Part shown: piece after piece, positions 57,162-64,000 of the stretch
Position numbering within the stretch: position 1 is the stretch's first letter
Layout of the letters: the number at the start of each line of letters is the position of its first letter
NCBI GenBank assembly: GCA_022559845.1
Contig: CM040120.1
Span: forward strand, 165,832,334 to 165,896,333
DNA length: 64,000 nucleotides
DNA from: Amorphophallus konjac
Taxonomy: Eukaryota; Streptophyta; Magnoliopsida; Alismatales; Araceae
Reading direction: 5' to 3'
Translations under genes and position numbers: made by a program
Notes under the pieces: generated by a model
Databases searched by the model: none
The model's input: the letters and a program-made list of their open reading frames with translations, nothing else
What the model was told of the DNA's origin: nothing

Positions 57162-57524
57162 CTACTGCTATTTTATTTGATGTGCTGTTGCAGCAATTGT
57201 TGTAGTGCTGCCATTGTAGCTGATATTCTTGTAGTTGCTGCTACTATTGGGCTGCTGCTATTGTGCTGCTAATGCTGCAACCCTTGAGTGCTGCTGCCGC
57301 TGTTGCAGAACTGTTGCCATTGGGATTATGTTGATGCTACTGTTATGTTGCCACTTCTGCAACTACTTTAACAATTAGACTGCTGCTCTACCCTTGCTAG
57401 CATGTTTTTGCTGATCCTTAATTACCAAACCAATGCATTGCATGCTCACTAGGGTAAACTACTTATTTAAGGCATAATCAGCCCTATTTGAACCTTAACC
57501 AGACTTCAAACCCTGTTTAGGGTG

Positions 57525-57790
57525 AACCTGGGGCAAAATACCCCCTTGTGGGGTTAGAATCGGGGCAAAACCCCCTTGTGGGGGTTGACCCAGGGCAAAT
57601 TCCCAAAAGGGGGAGTGGACCCGGGGCAAACCCCCCCCCCCCCCCCCCCCCCTTGGGGGTGGACCCGGGGCAAAACCCCCCCTTGGGGGTGGACCCGGTG
57701 CAAACCCACCCAAAAGGAGGGTGAACCCGGGGCAAACCCCCAAGGAGGGGTGGACCCGGGGTAAACCCCCCAAAAGTGGGTGGATGCAGG
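57525..57790. repeat. GC-rich array 2
   Basis: Eight to nine units of the GGGTGGACCCGGGGCAAAC type, with a run of about 22 C at 57630-57652. It is followed by the same ~100 bp sequence that follows array 1 (TTGGGTTAATTTTCCCCTTG at 56811 and 57813, spacing about 1002 bp). Confidence 0.88.
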
Positions 57791-58024
57791 CTTTACTACC
57801 CCTTATGTTTCAAATTGGGTTAATTTTCCCCTTGATGAAGGGGTTGTGATTGCTGCTGTCCATTTGTTTTAACTGCTGGTGTTGCTCCTGTGGACTGCCC
57901 AATGCTGTTTCTCTGAGCCGCCATCAGCTGCTGCTGCTGCTGCTGCACTTGGGTGCTGCTGCTGCCACTTATGAGAAGCTGCTGCTGCCACTGAGCAGAT
58001 GCTGCAGCCCTTGAACTGCTGCCA

Positions 58025-58560
58025 TTAGGCTGCTAATGCTGCAGCTAGTGATGGAAATTCAGGCAGTTTTAAGTTAACATCTGGTACAACTTTAGCCAGA
58101 CATCCATCAATAAGTTTAGCACCAGTAGTTATTGGTGTTAAAGTCAGTGAACCCATCAACTGCTCACCATCACCTAAACTTGGGGAAGCTCCTCCAGTAG
58201 CCTGATCCATGGCTAAGAGATGGCCAAGAATCCTCTGTACACAATCAACATTGTATAGAGTTTTCATAGAGTAAGAGAAGGTTGGCATCAACAGGTCTTC
58301 CAAGGTAGCTTGGTCTAGCTGCATCCCAATTCTTCTCTCCAAGTTTGACATGCAAGTAGGACTAGCTTCCAAGATCATTGCAGTTCTAAGCAAACCAAAG
58401 CATTTTCTGTTCTTCTTCGGAAAGGGCATTTTGCATATAAAGTTAGAGAACCAGCAATAAACTCTTGTCTGATTCCACAAGATTCCATGGCTGAGATCAA
58501 CCTCTTCCTTAATGCTGCCTTTTCAGCAACACACAAGGCCAATTTATCAACCCAGTTTCT
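58025..58560 (-). pseudogene. Captured NPH3-family gene fragment
   Basis: NPH3/RPT2 proteins are plant BTB-domain adaptors in phototropin signalling and auxin-related polarity. The minus-strand frame of 151 residues carries their central NPH3-domain blocks: FGLLRTAMILEASPTCMSNL, LERRIGMQLDQATLEDLL, TLYNVDCVQRILGHLL and AKLIDGCLAKVVPDVNLKL. About 58560-58490, just upstream, ELRNWVDKLALCVAEKAALRKRL resembles another part of the family but is out of the normal order. The frame ends in AAALAA where GCT-rich repeat sequence begins. It has no start, no BTB domain and no introns over this stretch, so it is a captured fragment. Codons are intact over the 151 residues. Confidence 0.82.
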
Positions 58561-59083
58561 GAGCTCATGGTTGACAATTTCCTAACAAACTGGCACCATG
58601 ATCCTTTACAGCTACACAATGGAATTTAGAACCAAGAAGTCTCAACAAAATAGTTGATGACAAGTTTGATGGCAGTCCAAGATACAGGCCAACACATAGA
58701 ATGGATGCAATAACCATCTGAGTCATGGTTGTTGCCTTATTGGTTTCATATTGTGATATCAACATGAGTCTGGTAAACCATACCAGGACAACTCAGACTT
58801 CTTCTTCTGGGGAAATGCCACTTTTGTTGCACACAACTGCCAACTTAGTTGTTGCTGCTGATGCTATTAGTCTTGTATTACTACTGCTGCCATTGAGATG
58901 TTGCTGCCACCCTTGGGTGCTGCTGCTGCAACCCTTGTGCTGCTGCTGCTTTAACAACTAGGCTGCTACTGCAACCATTTTGTTAGCTGCTAATTCTGTT
59001 AGCTGTGGTTGCTAACTTATTTGCTGTGATGTTGCAGCTATTTTGGTTAAGTAGGGTAGGATTTAATCAACCCAAAAAACATT
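58561..59083. other. Sequence between the NPH3 fragment and array 3
   Basis: 58565-58765 (minus) is a 66-residue frame I cannot identify, possibly part of the captured gene. 58845-59000 is GCTGCTGCT-rich and resembles 57270-57420 (GCTGCAACCCTTG, then TTAACAAYTAGRCTGCT). Confidence 0.4.
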
Positions 59084-59089
59084 TAATCC

Positions 59090-59462
59090 TGTGTACATGG
59101 TGGACCCAGGGCAGAAAAAACCCCCCCAGGGGTTAGAACCGGGGCAAACCCCCTTGGAGGGGGTTGACCCGGGGCAAATTCCCCAAGTGGGGGGGGGGGG
59201 GGGTAGACCCGGGGCAAAACCCCTCCTTGGGGGTGGACCCGTGGCAAACCCCGCAAGGGGATGGTGGACCCGGGGCTAACCCCCAAGGAGGGGATGGACC
59301 CGGGGTAAACCCCCCCCTTTGGGGGGTGGACCCGGGGCAGGACCCGGGGTAAACCCTTTTGGGGGTGGATCCGGGGCAAAACCCCCCTTTTGGGGGTGGA
59401 CCTGGGGCAAACCCCCCAAAAGGGGGTGGACCCGGTCCTAAACCCCAAAAATTGGTTGAAAA
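59090..59462. repeat. GC-rich array 3
   Basis: Eleven or so units of GGGTGGACCCGGGGCAAAC type, with C8 and G14 homopolymers. It ends 22 bp before the hAT terminus at 59484. Confidence 0.88.
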
Positions 59463-59831
59463 AGGGTGACTTCCCCTATAAATCAAGGTTGGCAGTCTCG
59501 GTTTCGGCCGAAACCGGCCGAAACCCAGTCAAAAGCTTTAAAAAATTTGAAAATGGACCTAAAAATTCATAAACAAATAGATATAAATAGATATAAAGTT
59601 AATAATCACATAAAAAGGCTGTCTAATTCATTGGACATGCATTTGATTGTAAAGAAATTTGATTAAGTGCAATAAACATGAAGTAGACATTGAAATTCAA
59701 ACATTGAACATGTTAAACTATTATTCTTGAGTACATACTAAGCATAAAGTAGGTTCAAGCATTACAATAAACCTAATTAGGCACAGTAAATGTTACGAAA
59801 ATTAAATGATCTTTACCTAAATGAAGAGGCA

Positions 59832-60504
59832 CTAATATGGGTAATAACTAGAACCTTCTCCCTCATCGTCTGGCTTTTCATGTTCATACCCATAAGAAGG
59901 TTGCATGTATGGTCTATATTCACTATAACCAAACAATGAGATAGCCAAGTCCTGCATCCCTCTTTGGATTCCTCTTGGAGTGTTTGGTTGGCATGATGTA
60001 AATCCAGTATCAGCATAAGAATCTTGAGGAAGAGAAGAGGAACTGGAATGTTGGTTCATAACCCCACGACCTATAAATCGCTGCCTCCTGTTGGCCACCT
60101 CCATAACCTGATGGATGCCCATATTGAGTATGTGAATCATATCCTTGCTCACCCTGACTGTATCCTCTGCCTGTGTCTGCGTGGAAGGAGGAAGGACCAC
60201 CAGCATCCCCACCGCCAGTAGTAGCACCTGCAGCACCTGCAACCTCCAGTCGCCTTTTGGCCTTTGGGGATATTTTTTCCTGTGCCGATGTGCTTTCTTC
60301 TTGCACCCTTGACATGAATCCTGTTCCCCTTGGCGTGTGCCTCAAATAAATCTGCTTCAACTGCTCAATTGTCGGGTCGTCTCGAGCAGCAGCATTTGTT
60401 CTCTCAGTTTGCCCATGCACTGATGTACTTCTTCTTAAGGATGCAGGTGCCTTGCCCATTCTAGGAGTGATCGGCATGCTATCTGAGTCTGAGTGTCTAG
60501 CTGG
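59832..60504 (-). pseudogene. hAT transposase C-terminal tail
   Basis: Continues in frame from the dimerisation segment after an in-frame TAG: DSDSMPITPRMGKAPASLRR..., then a QLKQIYLRHTPRG block and a Gly/Gln/Tyr-rich stretch. A one-base shift near 60010-60050 moves the reading to another frame, which ends QPSYGYEHEKPDDEGEGSSYYPY and a stop. Low-complexity acidic/Tyr tails like this occur on a widespread plant hAT-like protein. Function unknown. Confidence 0.6.
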
Positions 60505-61075
60505 CTAAAAATCATACTGCTCCTCAGTGTCATCAACCACCCCAGGTGGGTCCCTTCTCTGGTGCGCATGAGTATCTCTGGCCCTCTTTGATTTTCTTCT
60601 GAATTCGGGATCACTTGGCTCATTCTCATCTAGTATGCCCTCTGCCCATCTTCTATCATCATCATCAAAAACGGGTTCATCAATCTGCTCTCGTGTCTCA
60701 ACCCAAGACTGCAACGGATTCTCATCATCAAATAGGGCATCCACATCAATTTTTGCACTCCCATCCTCAGCGACGCGTTTGTCCCTCAGCATTTGTCTTT
60801 TCTTCATGTTCTTTATTCTCAGTCTCATATTGTAATGACAGTAAACTAATTTTTCTAACCGTTCAGCCTTTAGCCGATTGCGAACCTTCGAGTGTATAAG
60901 ACTGAACGTGCTCCAATTTTTTTCACATTGGCTTGCCGATGTTGTTTGACTGAGCACCCTAATTGCAATGAAAGCCAATGCATTACTGCCCACATCTCGG
61001 TTGTTCACCATTATCCACCAGTCAACTGTTCCACCAACCATAAACAAATGCATATAAGTTGTAGAAATATATATT
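60505..61075 (-). pseudogene. hAT transposase C-terminal dimerisation segment
   Basis: Carries WWIMVNNRDVGSNALAFIAIRVLSQTTSAS, then CEKNWSTFSLIHSKVRNRL and RLEKLVYCHYNMRL, the hallmark hAT dimerisation region near the C-terminus. A nuclear-localisation-like RRKSKRAR follows. The frame is open for about 190 codons. Confidence 0.88.
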
Positions 61076-61106
61076 CAGGTTAAGAAATCAAAAAAATAAA
61101 ATATAC

Positions 61107-61819
61107 CTGGGCTCACTCTTCCCACAGCGTATTGCAATTGGGAGTCAGAATATGTCCCAGTCCTCATTCTATAATTGTTCATCTACAAACATAAAGTAAT
61201 ACATTAACATAACTACTTAAATAAATTCTATACCTGTTATTGATAAAATCAAATAAAGGTCAACCTCTACTCGGCCTGAAGTCTCTTGGCTGGTGTCCTC
61301 AATAAACGACCAATGACTTTTAAAGTCCCTTGGAGCACCTCGCCATCAACATGTGCATCGGCATCGTACATAAATCGAGGGTTGAGGAAATAACTTGCAT
61401 TTGTGTATAATTAACTAAATGTTATATATAAAATAACATATAGGCATTACCCCACTTTCAGTACAATTAATAACTCACCAGCTGCATGCAAGTCGTGGTG
61501 TAATGTGTTGTCCCATCTTTGGTCAATAATTTTCCACCATTTTGCATAATGTCTGGGAAGGGAATGTTGCAACTCGAATTTGGCACGGTCCATGGTCTCG
61601 TACAGATAGCCCATATCATTCTTCTCATCGCCATCCACCATTCTTAGGACCTTCACGAGGGGTGTGACTACTTTCAAGTACCGTGACACCCTGTCCCATA
61701 ATTTGTCGTCCACGACGTGGCAGACATCCAAATAATCCATCTGAGCATCAACATTGTCCTTGTCGATGTATTCCCGCAAGGCATTGTGGTACATGAAAGC
61801 TTTCAGCTCATTCTTGTAC
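61107..61819 (-). pseudogene. hAT transposase central exons
   Basis: Three pieces: 61819-61479 (HRYKNELKAFMYHNALREYI... to LHHDLHAAG, acceptor CACAG, donor GTGAGT), about 61393-61262 (YFLNPRFMYDADAHVDGEVLQGTL) and 61182-61107 (NNYRMRTGTYSDSQLQYAVG, acceptor GTAG, donor GTATAT). FLNPRF and the following YD are typical hAT core words. The joins between the middle pieces do not stay in phase with the nearest splice signals, so decay or unusual splicing is present. Confidence 0.7.
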
Positions 61820-61905
61820 CTGTGCAAATAAATGAAATTTGAAGCTGCATCAACTGTTACATATCAGTAAGGATAAAGTTAATAGAATTGAGATCAATCT
61901 TATAC

Positions 61906-63172
61906 CTGTGCAAAGACTCCAAAGAAATAAAATTGGAAGCAAATTTGGTTGGGCCTGCAGGCCATGCACGGATGATATCTCGCCCTCCACTGGCATGCGC
62001 CATGAACATATTCAATATCCTAGGATGGCCATAGATATACTGTGTGACTTTTTGTGCCTTGTCAATTGTCTTCTTCACGTGCTTTTCCTTCCCTATGTCT
62101 TCAAGTATCAGATCCAGACAATGTGCTGCACATGGTAGCCAATATAAATGACTGCACTTCTGCATCAATTTCTTCCTTGCAGCCTTATAACTGGCTTCAT
62201 TATCAGTCACCACTTGCACAACATTCTCATCTCCAATTTGTTCTACCATGCCATCCATCAAATGAAATAAATAATTTGCATTCTTTTCATAATCTGATGC
62301 ATCAACTGATTTCACAAATACTGTACCTTCGATGCAATAAACCAAAAAGTTTATCATGGACTTCTTCGTGGTACCAGTCCAACCATCACACATGATGGTG
62401 CATCCTCTCTCCACCCATATATGCTTGAAGCTTTCAACCCAATCATAGAGCTCCTCAACCTCTCCCTCAAGGCCACGCTCGTATATGTCTCGACGTGAGG
62501 GGGCCTTCAAGCCAGGGCCAGCATCTACTATGGCATCTATCATAGGTTGGAAATATTCACTTGAAGCTGCATGTGCAGGGACACCTGCATGAAAAAATCA
62601 TTTGCAGATATTTTTAAATGCATGCCCTGCAACTTCTGCTGATTTTTTGACCCCTCTCAATGCAGACTTGATTTTAGGTTGTGTAGCCTGGGGCCTTCTG
62701 TGGAGATAGCTGTCCATGGGACCAATGTCAGGACGTCGTGCAGCTGTACTCTCGTAGGTCCCTGAACCCATGGGTCCCTTCCCTTTCCTTCGAGCGGCTT
62801 GTTCACGCTCCCTTGCTTCAGTCAGCTCTGGATCAGAATCCTTAGTGTCTCCTTCATCATCATCCCTCCTAACCCTTCGACCAGAAATCTCCTCAGCAAT
62901 TTCGGCCTCATCCTCAGTCCTTTGTTGCACCCTCTCCTTTTTCCCCAGAAGGCACTGGCACATCTCTTCTCGCACCTCTCGGGGACAGTGGTCACATTGT
63001 CTCACCTCTCCTCTTACCCCTGCCAAATGTTGCTTTCCTCTGGTAATTCTGTCATGTAGCTCCCTACCACAGTAATTGCATTTCACATTTCTTCTCTTAG
63101 CATCAACTAAGGACAGGTGGGCCCACCCTGGATCCTCCTGCCCTTGCTGCTCCTGTGTTTGCTGACGTCAAG
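61906..63172 (-). pseudogene. hAT transposase N-terminal half: BED zinc finger and DUF659, with a premature stop
   Basis: The BED-type finger is at about 63130-63000 (EDPGWAHLSLVDAKRRNVKC, with CNYCG and GKQHL). An acidic/basic linker follows, then SAEVAGHAFKNICK, a TGA (62598-62600), and in the same frame FFHAGVPAHAASSEYFQPMIDAI. In relatives a Trp stands at the TGA (KWFYDA-type motif), so this is a Trp-to-stop change. DUF659 follows: CTIMCDGWTG, INFLVYC, VVQVVTDNEASYKAA and LYWLPCAAHCLDLILEDI, the usual hAT core with catalytic-region Asp residues. The donor GTATAAG lies at 61905; the 86 bp intron ends at 61820. Confidence 0.85.
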
Positions 63173-63251
63173 GCATGATGCTGCATTATGACAGTCAAAG
63201 ACAATATCTTATAAGTACGATGAAAAAAAGGCAATTCTACATGATAGATCT

Positions 63252-63810
63252 CCAAATTATTGAATGAAGCTTAATTGAGCTTCAATTGTGGGTAATAAAG
63301 TCGAATTAGACGAAAGCCCCAATTTTTATGAAGTAATTAGGGCTTAATTACCAACTAACCCTTAATCACCCTTCATAAAAAAAATTCCAGCATGATCCCA
63401 CCCCAATTTTGTCAATGAAGTTTAATTGAGCTTCAATTGTGGCTAAGAAAGTCGAATTAGACGAAAGTCCCAATTTTTATGAAGTAATTAGGGCTTAATT
63501 ACCAACTAACCCTTAATCACCCTTCATAAAAATATAATCCCAGCATGATCCCACCACAAATTCGTCAATGAAACTTTATTAACCTTCAATTGTGGCTAAG
63601 AAACTCGAATTAGAAAAAAGTCCCAATTTTTATGAACTAATTAAGCCTTAATTACTAATTAAGCCCTAATTACCCTTCATAAAAATATAATCCCAGTATG
63701 ATCCCACCCCAAATTCGTCAATGAAACTTAATTAACCTTCAATTGTGGCTAAGAAACTCGAATTAGACAAAAGCCCCAATTTTTATGAAGTAAATTAGGG
63801 CTTCATTAGC
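63252..63810. repeat. ~152 bp tandem repeat, 3.7 copies, in the hAT 5' region
   Basis: TCGAATTAGA marks units at 63301, 63452, 63605 and 63758 (spacing 151, 153, 153). Units share CAATTTTTATGAAGTAATTAGG, CCCTTCATAAAAAT and GCATGATCCCACC. It lies upstream of the transposase coding start, in the promoter or a 5' intron. Right of it, to 64000, I see no gene. Confidence 0.92.
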
Positions 63811-64000
63811 TATTACCCTCCTTGCTCACCCCAAAAATTTGACCCAAACAAAATAACACAACAAAACAATCAAACCCTAAATTATGACAGTCAAAATAAC
63901 CTCAAACAAAACAATCAAATCCTAAATTATGACAGCCAAAATTTTACCCTCCTTGATGAATGATCCTTCAAGCTGTTGGCACTTGGCAGCCCGCAGCAGC

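Larger units (their letters stand above)
59484..64000 (-). mobile_element. hAT-superfamily transposon (3' end and transposase; continues past the window)
   Basis: The left end CAAGGTTGGCAGTCTCGG with GTTTCGGCCGAAACC matches the MITE termini at 42450 and 42750. The 8 bp left of it, CTATAAAT (59476-59483), is the expected duplication. Inside, on the minus strand, lie BED finger, DUF659, catalytic core and dimerisation segments with introns, then a glycine/tyrosine-rich tail. The other terminus lies beyond 64000. The 150 bp inside the left end is AT-rich and non-coding. Confidence 0.85.

Noticed and set aside
57443..57460. CACTA transposon end (CACTAGGGTAAAC)
   Set aside because: No matching inverted terminus or 3 bp duplication found, and no CACTA transposase nearby.
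57495..57773. Gly/Pro-rich ORF with GFAPGPPPRGG-like repeats (also 59083-59486)
   Set aside because: Translation of the GC-rich ~30 bp array; the array, not a protein, is the repeated unit.
1..64000. tRNA or rRNA genes
   Set aside because: Matches to tRNA-Met were only complementary primer sites of retrotransposons; no cloverleaf-length tRNA sequence was seen by eye.

Overview
The window is plant nuclear DNA, from a large repeat-rich angiosperm genome. The evidence is a spliced plant ARP3 (Arp2/3 actin-nucleation) gene, Ty1-copia elements primed by plant initiator tRNA-Met, Ty3-gypsy elements with a second RNase H domain, plant-type hAT elements, and a captured fragment of the plant-only NPH3 family. 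I cannot name the species. Apart from the first half of ARP3, essentially everything recognisable is transposable-element DNA.

Layout. 1-16.3 kb is a nest of LTR retrotransposons. A plus-strand Sirevirus-like copia element (3' internal region and 3.1 kb LTR, 1-4809) sits in a minus-strand copy of the same family (4810-10960, with gag, primer site and LTR). That copy sits in the gag of a gypsy element (10961-12231), which sits in an LTR-like fragment (12232-12801), which lies beside or inside another copia element (gag 12862-13665, LTR 13706-16342). 16.3-19.9 kb holds further LTR blocks. 19.9-22.4 kb holds a 936 bp element with 210 bp terminal inverted repeats and a ~160 bp AT-rich tandem repeat carrying a MITE with a 9 bp target duplication.

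22.4-32.35 kb is the ARP3 promoter, 5'UTR and coding exons 1-4 (about 218 of ~427 residues expected for the family). Intron 3 is 7.7 kb and contains a copia gag-protease remnant, itself split by a hAT-type element, plus LTR blocks. No later ARP3 exon was seen in the remaining 31.6 kb, so the gene is either cut off here or has a giant fourth intron.

33.4-36.1 kb is a probable solo LTR. 36.15-38.9 kb contains copia and gypsy pol fragments, including a head-to-head gypsy junction. 39-48.6 kb is a minus-strand copia element with an extra ORF downstream of pol and a 3.7 kb LTR. It is interrupted by three hAT-type insertions, each with a clean 8 bp duplication. 48.6-49.8 kb is gypsy gag interrupted by a plus-strand LTR. 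50-59.5 kb is LTR-like and array-like DNA with a SINE (17 bp duplication) and an NPH3 fragment. 59.5-64 kb is a decayed hAT transposon whose end matches a MITE at 42.45 kb.

Main theme. In at least eight LTR-like promoters, an array of short iterated or palindromic motifs lies upstream of the TATA box. The motif differs between families but the position is conserved. This looks like repeated, independent evolution of promoter-proximal motif arrays.
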